Of a DNA stretch of 64,000 nucleotides, positions 48,801 through 56,024 are shown in pieces. This stretch comes from Colwellia sp. MB02u-6 (GTDB taxonomy: Bacteria > Pseudomonadota > Gammaproteobacteria > Enterobacterales > Alteromonadaceae), in the NCBI RefSeq assembly GCF_014077095.1, contig NZ_JACGVG010000015.1, positions 62,001 through 126,000 of the forward strand. Reading direction: 5' to 3'. The position numbers and the translations under genes were made by a program. The first letter of the stretch is position 1. Each line of letters begins with the position of its first letter. The notes under the pieces were generated by a model. That model had not been told where the DNA came from and did not search any database. It saw only the letters and a list, made by a program, of their open reading frames with translations.

Positions 48801-49823
48801 CGGTAGCACATTAGTATGGCGTAAGTTTGCTTTTTCTAATGACCGTGCGGTATCTCGAATTTCTCGTTCACCGTTGAGAAACACTAATATATCGCCACTA
48901 TCATCGGCGCCTAACTCATCAACCGCATTAAGAATGCCTGAAATAACATCGCCATCATCATTGCTTTCATCACTTGCCTCGTTCAGTGGCCGATAACGCA
49001 TCTCAACTGGAAAAGTTCGACCCGATACTTCAATAATGGGCGCAGGAACACCAGTAGCACTGGCAAAATGTTTGGCAAACTTTTCAGGGTCAATGGTTGC
49101 CGAAGTAATAATGATTTTTAGATCAGGACGTTTAGGGAGAATTTGGCGTAAATAACCCAGAATAAAATCAATGTTTAAACTACGTTCATGCGCCTCATCG
49201 ATGATCAAGGTGTCGTATTGCCGTAACAAACGATCTTTTTGCATCTCTGCCAACAAAATACCGTCGGTCATTAACTTGATATAGCTTTGCTTGCCTACTT
49301 GGTCATTAAAGCGCACTTTATAGCCAACGGCGTCACCTAACTTGGTGTTGAGTTCTTCTGCAATACGGTTTGCTACCGTTCTAGCAGCGATGCGTCGGGG
49401 TTGAGTATGACCAATAATACCGTCAATGCCACGGCCAAGCTGCAAACATATCTTTGGAATTTGGGTGGTTTTACCTGAGCCAGTTTCGCCCGCAATAATA
49501 ACCACTTGATTTTCATTAATAGCTTTAGCAATAATATCAACATTTTGTGAAACCGGTAAAGCTTCTGGGTAACTAAATTTAGGTACGTTAGCGAGACGAA
49601 GTTGTTTATTTTCTATCGATTGTTCAATCAATGCCGCTATTTGCTGTAAGCTTTTTTCTTGCTTACTCTGATCAGTAATACTTTTAACAGCCAATAAGCG
49701 CTTTTTAATGCGCGCTTTATCAGATAATTTAACCTGCTCTAAAAGGTTGAAAAGTGACTTTACGGTGACGTTTTTATTAGCTTTTTTAGTAGCAGTGGAA
49801 GTTGCGGTGATTGCAGTAGACAA
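45837..49823 (-). CDS. hrpA: ATP-dependent RNA helicase HrpA
   Basis: This DEAH-box helicase of 1328 residues has Walker A GETGSGKTTQ, the DEAHERS box, SATID (motif III) and QRAGRCGR (motif VI), followed by HA2 and OB-fold regions. The long C-terminal DUF3418 part (to residue 1328, ending KRILNYIKEYA) is typical of HrpA rather than HrpB. In E. coli it rescues collided ribosomes. The start is probably TTG 49823 (MSTAITATSTATKK); no ATG occurs near the conserved region and the ribosome binding site is weak. A REP-like array occupies its upstream region. Confidence 0.93.
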   Translation of the reverse strand: MSTAITATSTATKKANKNVTVKSLFNLLEQVKLSDKARIKKRLLAVKSITDQSKQEKSLQQIAALIEQSIENKQLRLANVPKFSYPEALPVSQNVDIIAKAINENQVVIIAGETGSGKTTQIPKICLQLGRGIDGIIGHTQPRRIAARTVANRIAEELNTKLGDAVGYKVRFNDQVGKQSYIKLMTDGILLAEMQKDRLLRQYDTLIIDEAHERSLNIDFILGYLRQILPKRPDLKIIITSATIDPEKFAKHFASATGVPAPIIEVSGRTFPVEMRYRPLNEASDESNDDGDVISGILNAVDELGADDSGDILVFLNGEREIRDTARSLEKANLRHTNVLPLYSRLTVAEQNLIFKPHSGRNIVLATNVAETSLTVPGIKYVIDPGTARISRYSYRTKVQRLPIEAISQASANQRAGRCGRVSSGVCIRLYSEEDFLNRPEFTDPEILRTNLATVILQMLALDLGEIADFPFVQPPDKRNITDGVKLLEELAAIDAKANKVTLTPIGRSLAKFPIDPRLAKMILTASDLGCIEQIFIIVSALSIQDPRERPHEKQQSADEKHSRFKNKQSDFVGLLKLWSYVEEQQKQLTNNQFRRMCQKEFLSYVRIREWQDIYSQLTHSLRELKIPMSRIEVDLSEEAEKSATNPNLDMVHQAILSGLLSHLGQQDENREYNGARGSTFFIFPGSALAKKSPKWLMAAELVETSRLFARMAAKIDPLWIEPLAQHLVKRSYSEPHWEKKQGAVMGFEQVSLYGLIIVAKRSVHFNQIEPDTCREIFIREALVNGESTIKEVFLKDNCQLVNEIEALEQKARRRDFLIEEQQLVDFYSEKLPESVTCQRSFLAWWKKQKQADAKLLNFTKAFLLKESAVKLSATEYPETWQQGSLTLPLSYHFNPGDIDDGISVLIPLGILNQVENIGFDWLIPALRLELITALIRALPKALRRNFVPAPNYAEACLAAITNADVALTTSIEKQLLRMTGARLPEDAWQGLELVPHLSMNFKIVNEHGKLIQQGRKLDELKDSLQGKVQASIKKVADKGIERSNIDQWDFKSLPKSYEKKVANITIKAFPALVDKNKSVAIELFEHESLAEQAMLDGVSRLVLLSIPSPIKYLQEKLPNKAKLGLYFNPFGSITDLLDDCIVAGCQFLVNEYGDLPRAQAEFEACKEHVRAEIADCVLSAAIKVERVLSLAHDVRKKMKGKMSLNVVQSHGDIKSQLETLVFKGFITKAGYQRLDDIARYLSAMLRRLEKLQIDPNQDRLKMLELEKVQKSLDTVIAQQPKGQPISKALMQGYWMIEELRVSLFAQNLKTPFPISAKRILNYIKEYA

Positions 49824-49926
49824 GACAGACTCAAAACAGATAACAAAAAAACTATATTAACAGGTAAGCAATGGCAAATGAATAAGTATATACCCACTGT
49901 ACTTGAAAATTGCCCGCTTAACGGTT

Positions 49927-50530
49927 GATGGAGTGAAGTTAGACCTAAAAAACAATTGCCCAACGCTATCTGATCACCCATAGGCTCGATGTAGGTTGGA
50001 CTTTAGTCCATCAAGTTAAATGCAATTTAACCTTGTTTAACACATAGCCAAATAAAAATACTCGTTGCAGATCTGAGCTAACCTATCAGATTAACCACCG
50101 GCTAAACGGTTAACAGACTAAAGTCCGACCTACAAAAAAATTACCAAACGCTACGCAATTACCCGTAAGTTTTATCTGGGCCTTTGTAGGTTGGACTTTA
50201 GTCCATCAAGTTAAATAAAATTTAACTGTGCTTAACACATAGGCAAATAAAAATACCCGCGGCAGATCTGAGTTAACCTATCAGATTAACCGCTGGCTAA
50301 ACGGTTGACGGACTAAAGTCCGACCTACAAAACAATTGCCAAACGCTACGCAATTACCCATAAGTTTTATCTGGGCCTTTGTAGGTTGGACTTTAGTCCA
50401 TCAAGTTAAATGAAATTTAACCGTGCTTAACACATAGCCAAATAAAAAATACCCGTGGCAGATCTGAGTTAACCTATCAGATTAACCGCTGGCTAAACGG
50501 TTGACGGACTAAAGTTCGACCTACAGAAAG
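49927..50530. repeat. Tandem REP-like array of about 195-bp units upstream of hrpA
   Basis: Seven copies alternate: minus 49927 (degenerate), plus 49990, minus 50112, plus 50185, minus 50307, plus 50380, minus 50503. Plus copies read TGTAGGTTGGACTTTAGTCC. Plus copies are 195 bp apart, and minus copies are 195-196 bp apart from 50112 on, so whole inverted pairs with their flanks were duplicated in tandem. Flanks such as AACACATAGCCAAATAAAAA, CAGATCTGAG and CAGATTAACCGCTGGCTAAA recur in each unit. The array lies between the hrpA start and the next gene's stop. Confidence 0.92.
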
Positions 50531-50682
50531 GACAAAAAAATAGCTATACGTTGATAATTACCCGTAAAAAAAATTTTAATTAAAGTACTCACTTTCTGTC
50601 TAACCCTAAGCGTTGACTTCATAACCTAACAACTCTATTGAGCTATATAGCTAAAAATTTACAGTTTTTTATTTTTTGTAAA
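50531..50682. other. AT-rich tail after the REP-like array
   Basis: CATAACCTAACAACTCTATT near 50621 matches TATAACCTAACAATCCTATT near 25555, which follows the other large array. The shared border shows the two arrays descend from one composite element. No terminator was recognised. Confidence 0.5.
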
Positions 50683-51462
50683 CTATTCACTTACCAAAGC
50701 TAATAATGCCGGTTGTGTAGTGCTTGAAAGCGATTGTTCAATGCTTCTATAAGCGTTAACAAAATCTTTTTTCAAATGAGACTTTAGATGGCCTTTAACA
50801 TTTTTCATTGGCTCTTTTTTTAAAACACAAAAAAGGGCTAATGCATATAAAGTTTCAGGCTCGGTTAATGCCGCTTGGCGGTTTAAACTAGCATTATTAC
50901 AAGCGCCACAACCACCTTTAAATTGATAGGCTGTATTGGCAAAAATAACACCAAAGCCCATAAAACAAGCGACAAGATCTGTCGCTTGTGGTAAATACTC
51001 TTTACCTCCTGGCGGCATAACCTTGTTTGAAATCACCAAAATACTGGCCAGTGTTTGGCTAATAGCGGCAATTAAGTCTTGTGGTTGATTCACCTGATTT
51101 GGCGTAAATCCCAGTATTAAGGCTCCATTGCTGATGGCAACCTCAGCATGATCGCCTCTAATAATTGGCCCTAAACTCAAATCTTCAATGGCGGTATTTG
51201 ATGTCGGAGTGGCCGATGAAAGTTGTATCGGCCACTTTTGCATGCCCGCATAGTTTTTGGTATTTATGAACATAGCTTGAGCCATTTCATCAATACTGCT
51301 GACTGTGCCAGGATAGAACTCATTGGTCGGTAGTATTAAACGACTATCATTTTTAAGCACATTAATTTCAAAATTTTCAATAGCCCATGCAAAGGTATCA
51401 AATATCCAATTCTGGGTGTTTTCATCAATAATTTCTTTTGGACTAAAAAGTTTTGCTAACAT
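50683..51462 (-). CDS. Conserved protein of unknown function (259 residues)
   Basis: No signal peptide and no family I can name. Visible features are an N-terminal stretch with FDTFAWAIENFEINVL and PTNEFYPG, a middle part NGALILGFTPNQVNQPQDLIAAISQTLASIL, and a cysteine motif GGCGACNNASLNRQAALTEP that could bind a metal. A probably helical C-terminal tail follows (KNVKGHLKSHLKKDFVNAYRSIEQ). The protein looks globular and cytoplasmic. It is a single gene ending just before the REP array upstream of hrpA. Confidence 0.6.
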   Translation of the reverse strand: MLAKLFSPKEIIDENTQNWIFDTFAWAIENFEINVLKNDSRLILPTNEFYPGTVSSIDEMAQAMFINTKNYAGMQKWPIQLSSATPTSNTAIEDLSLGPIIRGDHAEVAISNGALILGFTPNQVNQPQDLIAAISQTLASILVISNKVMPPGGKEYLPQATDLVACFMGFGVIFANTAYQFKGGCGACNNASLNRQAALTEPETLYALALFCVLKKEPMKNVKGHLKSHLKKDFVNAYRSIEQSLSSTTQPALLALVSE

Positions 51463-51584
51463 AATTTATACTACTTTTTAAATTTTTGATTTTATGGGTT
51501 ATAAAGTTAACAACACAAAAAGTAAACATGGATTATAACCCACAGGTTAATGCTTAACTTTCATCAGTTAAAGGCCTTAAACAC

Positions 51585-52055
51585 CTAATTCTTCACATCT
51601 TGAGCCAAGGCCCACTGCCAAGCTTTAGTCTTGTATAAAGGCACTGTTGATAATGAATGGTGATGACTACCAGACGACTCTTTCGTGGAGTAAGACAGGT
51701 AAATAAGAGTTTTGTTTTCAGCATCATAAATACGTCTGACTTTTAAGCTTTTAAATAAAATACTTTTTGACTCTTTAAAGACTACTTCACCATTTTTTGA
51801 GCGATCAATTTTTGCTAAGGCTTGCGCGGATATTTCACCCGTTTGTCGACAAGCAATACTCATATCTGATGGATCAGAAAAATCTAAATCAGCTTCCACA
51901 TGACTAATATGACAGGTTACCCCAGTTACAATCGGATCTTGCTTAGCGTTGATAACCACATCTTTTGTGGTAAATAAGCCCAGGCTAACTTTACCCACGT
52001 CATCTGAACAGCCAACAAGTATCATAGCGATAGATAAGCCTAGAAAGTTTTTCAT
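51585..52055 (-). CDS. creA: CreA family lipoprotein
   Basis: The 156-residue protein follows CreA: IVTGVTCHISHVEA, SIACRQTGEI, GEVVFKESKSILFKSLKVRRIYDAENKTLIYLSYSTK and the final SLSTVPLYKTKAW. Unlike E. coli CreA it has a lipobox (LVGC, cysteine near residue 16), so it is probably a lipoprotein. I use ATG 52055, where the signal peptide begins. The frame is open 66 codons upstream into the isoaspartyl peptidase gene, but that part has no CreA features. CreA function is unknown. Confidence 0.87.
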   Translation of the reverse strand: MKNFLGLSIAMILVGCSDDVGKVSLGLFTTKDVVINAKQDPIVTGVTCHISHVEADLDFSDPSDMSIACRQTGEISAQALAKIDRSKNGEVVFKESKSILFKSLKVRRIYDAENKTLIYLSYSTKESSGSHHHSLSTVPLYKTKAWQWALAQDVKN

Positions 52056-52122
52056 GTGGCTTATGTGAGACCCATTAATAAAACGCCTTAAGGTAATTGA
52101 ACCTTTCAAAATCATCAACCTT

Positions 52123-53169
52123 CTAATCATCTTTAAATATCCCAATAAATTCTGCACCATTTGACGATTTACTCGCGCGATACATACCTGTGCTATTAAA
52201 TGGCATGGTAATATTACCCGCCGTATCAATCGCAATAATACCACCTGAGCCACCCGCCTGAACTAAAACATCATTTATCACTACGTCTGCGGCTTTCTCA
52301 AGACTAATGCCTTGATACTGCATACGCGCACAGATATCTGCGGCGACATGATAGCGAATAAAGTATTCACCGTGACCCGTTGCTGAAACAGCACAGCTGT
52401 CATTATTCGCGTATGTACCCGCACCAATAATGGGTGCATCACCAATACGCCCAAAACGTTTTGCGGTCATGCCGCCTGTGCTAGTCCCTGCTGTTAATGT
52501 ACCTGATTTATCCAGTGCAACCGCGCCCACTGTGCCAAATTTATATTCATTACCCAGTGTTTGATGAGCAGCTTGAAAGTTTTTCAGTGTTTTTTCTTGC
52601 TCTACTAACTGCTTTTTAGCTTTTAATAACGACTGGTATCTCGCATCGGTATCAAAATAGCTATTTTCAACACTTTCTAAGCCTTGTTGTTTCGCAAAAA
52701 CTTCCGCCCCTTCACCACTGAGCATGACATGAACCGACTTTTCCATCACGGCTTCGGCTAACGCTATTGGACTTTTGATGGTTTTCACTCCTGATACAGC
52801 GCCGGCACTTAAGGTTTTACCGTTCATTATCGACGCATCAAGTTCATGCTCGCCATCAAAAGTGTAAACTGCACCCTTGCCGGCATTGAACAATGGCGAG
52901 TTTTCTAATATTTGAATAGCAGCAATAACAGCCGCTTGACTAGATTCTCCATCTGCTAACAGAGCATAACCGGTATCACGCGCTTGTTTTAACTTAGTTT
53001 CATAGGCGTTACGCTTTTCTGTGGTCATTTTACTTTTATTTATTGTGCCTGCACCGCCGTGTATAGCGATAGCAAAAACCGGCTCTTGGTGAGCTTGCGC
53101 AGCAGCATGCATAAATAGCGGCACGCTTGCTAAGGTTAAAACAGTTGATAACAATAATTTGTTTTTCAT
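52123..53169 (-). CDS. iaaA: Isoaspartyl peptidase / L-asparaginase, exported
   Basis: This Ntn-hydrolase of 348 residues carries a signal peptide (LLLSTVLTLASVPLFMHAAAQA). The precursor is self-cleaved before the threonine in KFGTVGAVALDKSGTLTAGTSTGGM, which becomes the nucleophile. IAIHGGAGTI, LFNAGKGAVYT, ELDASIMNG and GRIGDAPIIGAGTYAN are family blocks. It removes isoaspartyl residues from peptides, and its signal peptide sends it to the periplasm. creA follows 67 bp downstream. Confidence 0.92.
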   Translation of the reverse strand: MKNKLLLSTVLTLASVPLFMHAAAQAHQEPVFAIAIHGGAGTINKSKMTTEKRNAYETKLKQARDTGYALLADGESSQAAVIAAIQILENSPLFNAGKGAVYTFDGEHELDASIMNGKTLSAGAVSGVKTIKSPIALAEAVMEKSVHVMLSGEGAEVFAKQQGLESVENSYFDTDARYQSLLKAKKQLVEQEKTLKNFQAAHQTLGNEYKFGTVGAVALDKSGTLTAGTSTGGMTAKRFGRIGDAPIIGAGTYANNDSCAVSATGHGEYFIRYHVAADICARMQYQGISLEKAADVVINDVLVQAGGSGGIIAIDTAGNITMPFNSTGMYRASKSSNGAEFIGIFKDD

Positions 53170-53441
53170 GTGATTTCGCCGTAATGTTTAATGTAATATC
53201 GCTGCAACGCTTTGTATAATATTGCCACAATAATCAGGTGCTAAAAATATATGCTAACCCTATCGGCTAACCATCTCAGCTAATAATGTGCGATAAATTC
53301 TCTACTTTTACAAGTTTTCAGCCTAGACCACGCTAACTCAATGTAGACATTAATAAACGCTTTCGCTATGGTACTGGTCATACCATCAAATAACGTTAGC
53401 ATAATATTTATAGCCTAATAGGCTATTGAGCTAGGATAGCC

Positions 53442-54251
53442 ATGACTGAGCAACGCGTAAGTGTAGAGATCACCCATAATATTGCCCACGTTAAACTTAA
53501 TCGTGCGGATAAGCTTAATGCCTTAGATATGCCAATGTTTATCGCCATTCGACAGACGATAAAAACACTGCGTAAAAACCGTGACATTCGTGCGGTTATT
53601 TTATCAGGTAATGGCGACGACTTTTGCTCTGGCTTAGATGTTAAATCTATCATGAAATCGCCAATGAGCATGATCAAACTACTATTTAAGGTCTTACCTT
53701 GGCATGCTAACTTAGCGCAAGTGGTGTCTACCGGTTGGCAGGATATTCCCGTACCCGTTATTTGCGCTATTCATGGCCGATGTTGGGGCGGCGGCTTACA
53801 AATAGCCTTAGGAGCAGATTTTAGGTTTGCTACACCAGACAGCTCATTATCTATCCTAGAAGGTAAATGGGGCTTAATACCTGATATGGGTGGCACAATA
53901 GCATTGCGCGACCTCCTCGCAATTGATCAAGCAAAAAAGCTCGCTATGACGGCAGAAGCGTTTACCGGCCAACAGGCACTGGCCTTAAATTTAGTCACTG
54001 AAATCACAGCAACCCCTCTAGACGATGCACAAGAATTCGCCCTTGCTTTAATGCAACAGTCACCTGACGCGATCGCAGCCAATAAAAAGCTTTATAACAA
54101 GAGTTGGCAAGGTAGCAAAGGTTGGGCGCTATTTCGTGAATCTTATTATCAAATTAGAATTTTAATGGGAAAAAATGTTCATCAAAAAATTCATAATCAA
54201 ACCCATAAAGCTGAACAGCACAAGCCATTTTCAGCGCGTAAAAAGTGGTAA
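53442..54251 (+). CDS. Crotonase/enoyl-CoA hydratase family protein
   Basis: The 269-residue crotonase-fold protein has the oxyanion-hole blocks GNGDDFCSGLDVKS and CAIHGRCWGGGLQIALGADFRFA, and LEGKWGLIPDMGG where enoyl-CoA hydratases carry their second active-site region. The residue corresponding to the second catalytic glutamate is aspartate or missing (PDMGG), so the reaction may not be hydration. The substrate is an acyl-CoA of unknown type. Confidence 0.88.
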   Translation: MTEQRVSVEITHNIAHVKLNRADKLNALDMPMFIAIRQTIKTLRKNRDIRAVILSGNGDDFCSGLDVKSIMKSPMSMIKLLFKVLPWHANLAQVVSTGWQDIPVPVICAIHGRCWGGGLQIALGADFRFATPDSSLSILEGKWGLIPDMGGTIALRDLLAIDQAKKLAMTAEAFTGQQALALNLVTEITATPLDDAQEFALALMQQSPDAIAANKKLYNKSWQGSKGWALFRESYYQIRILMGKNVHQKIHNQTHKAEQHKPFSARKKW

Positions 54252-54386
54252 AGTGCTGGCTGATTTTTTGTTGTTTGGATTTCACTCCGCCAATAGTTAA
54301 GCGAGTGATAATCTGATGGACCAGTAAAAATTTACAGTGGTGTATTGTTTTATCGCTCTGTATCTATGCGAACAGGGTTAAATTTC

Positions 54387-54478
54387 ATTTAACTTGATGG
54401 ACTAAAGTCCAACCTACATATTACCTAAAAGTGATGGTATCGCCTTGGGTACTATGTAGGTTGGACTTTAGTCGGTTT
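54387..54478. repeat. REP-like inverted pair after the crotonase gene
   Basis: A minus copy at 54387-54409 and a plus copy at 54455-54478 (TGTAGGTTGGACTTTAGTCG) face each other, with 45 bp between them. They lie between two convergent genes. Confidence 0.9.
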
Positions 54479-54521
54479 TAACCTTGCTAATCTTGTGCAC
54501 TTGTTAATAATTTATAGTTTA

Positions 54522-54740
54522 TTATGAACCACTATCAGTAACGCTATCCACAGCACTATCAACAACACTTTCAGGCGAGTTTTCTGCGCAATCAGCTAAA
54601 TGAGTTTCAGCTTCTTTTTCTGCAACAGCCACGCGGTCGGCCTTAGAAACATACTTAGGCTTGCTTGAGTTTTGCAGCTTAGCATTCATTTTCTTAATTT
54701 TTGATTTTAAGGTTTGGTTAATTTTCTTTTTACGATTCAT
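54522..54740 (-). CDS. DUF2986 family protein
   Basis: The 72-residue basic protein begins NRKKKINQTLKSKIKKMNAKLQNSSKPKYVSKADR, the DUF2986 consensus. An acidic, repetitive tail follows (ESVVDSAVDSVTDSGS). ATG 54740 is chosen as the family start; a frame open to 54836 would add unrelated hydrophobic residues. The family is limited to marine gammaproteobacteria and has no known function; the N-terminus suggests RNA or ribosome contact (inference). Confidence 0.85.
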   Translation of the reverse strand: MNRKKKINQTLKSKIKKMNAKLQNSSKPKYVSKADRVAVAEKEAETHLADCAENSPESVVDSAVDSVTDSGS

Positions 54741-54901
54741 ATAACTTGTTTGCTTCTCTATGACTATCAAGGATGTACTATAAAAAAGTACTGTAAAAAT
54801 GTACTGTAAAAACGTTACGATGAACACGGCACTCATATCAAAGCCACTAAGCTAAGCTAAGCATTATGCCCGCTAAGTTAGCACCTGAGATAAATGCTTC
54901 G

Positions 54902-55162
54902 TTATTTTAGTAACGGATGATCTGCGGGTAACTGTTTGGCAATCCATAACGATAACTTATGTTTCATGCTGGCCAAGTCTTCAGCATCTTTTGGCAAAGG
55001 TTGAATAAGTTTATCATTGACCAACAATCGATATAGGCTTTCAATTTTGTCCTTTGCAGCGTTAGTGGTTGAAAAGCCTTTATAGCCACGGTTTTTTGCA
55101 TAACCTTCACCAATAACAATGGCTTTTTTCAATAATTCAGCTTCATTTTTTAACTTCTTCAT
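54902..55162 (-). CDS. DUF5062 family protein
   Basis: The 86-residue protein matches DUF5062: MKKLKNEAELLKKAIVIGEGYAKNRGY, DKIESLYRLLVNDKLIQPLPKDAEDLASMKHKLSLWI. It is probably an all-helical cytoplasmic protein. Function is unknown. Confidence 0.85.
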   Translation of the reverse strand: MKKLKNEAELLKKAIVIGEGYAKNRGYKGFSTTNAAKDKIESLYRLLVNDKLIQPLPKDAEDLASMKHKLSLWIAKQLPADHPLLK

Positions 55163-55403
55163 TCGCGGTATATTTTCCTGTATTTTTATTTAATAACAAG
55201 CTCAGGTGTTAACCTTAAGATCAAAAATGAGCCTTACTCATACTGAGTCGTCATTTAATCAATTCGTATAATTTACCGCACTGAGATTAAAACCCTTACT
55301 GTAAATTATGCTACGACCTTATAATAAGGTAAAAGGCTACGGCTTGAACTACGAGATTGCGACCTAAGCTAACCTCTCATGACATATCACTCACATGGGT
55401 ATT

Positions 55404-55970
55404 TTAATAATCTACCAACAGTGATTTATTAAACTGATCGGTAGAGAGTGTTAAATTTTTATTTTCTATTCGCGTATTCAATTCACTAATATCTTTATCA
55501 AGTTTAGACATGGTTAAGGTGTTGTCATCTAATAAATAAATTTGCTTTAAACTGGTATAATAAAAATTTAAAATAATCAGTGCATTAACATCGTCATCAG
55601 CAGCAGCTTTTATTTTTTTCAGTTTACGATATATCGCGTTTTGTTGCTGCTTAATTTGCCAAACATAATACACTTCACTAAAAAACGCACTGGCTCGTAG
55701 GCGATGCAAAGCAAAAACACAGGTTAATAATGCGAATAATACACCAATAAAATTATACCTAAAATTACTTTCTGATGCTGCACCATCATTTGTCAAATCA
55801 CCTGCCGCTTTAACTGCGGGCTCTGGGGTTATATTGCCAACATCAGCAAATAGCATAATCAAAGCTTGTCCATAAGCCAAAGCTAAAATAAGCAGACTGG
55901 CAATAAAGCTGACAATAATAATATTGAGGTGTTTACGGTAAACGGGTTTTTCAATGTCTTTTAATTTCAT
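55404..55970 (-). CDS. DUF3087 family membrane protein
   Basis: Two transmembrane helices (about residues 15-40, IIIVSFIASLLILALAYG, and 70-92, NFIGVLFALLTCVFAL) flank a variable periplasmic loop. EVYYVWQIKQQQNAIYRKLKKI and NALIILNFYYTSLKQIYLLDDNTLT form the cytoplasmic domain, as in DUF3087. Function is unknown. It lies downstream of recD on the same strand. Confidence 0.88.
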   Translation of the reverse strand: MKLKDIEKPVYRKHLNIIIVSFIASLLILALAYGQALIMLFADVGNITPEPAVKAAGDLTNDGAASESNFRYNFIGVLFALLTCVFALHRLRASAFFSEVYYVWQIKQQQNAIYRKLKKIKAAADDDVNALIILNFYYTSLKQIYLLDDNTLTMSKLDKDISELNTRIENKNLTLSTDQFNKSLLVDY

Positions 55971-56024
55971 TTCTTAACTTACTTCTATAATTTCAATAAA
56001 GATGAACAACTAGGGTGATAAAGG

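Noticed and set aside
49927-50530. Regularly spaced repeats as a CRISPR array
   Set aside because: Copies alternate in orientation, the between-copy sequence is itself repeated, and no cas genes are nearby.
52056-52253. 66-residue N-terminal extension of CreA
   Set aside because: It runs inside the isoaspartyl peptidase gene; the signal peptide begins at 52055.
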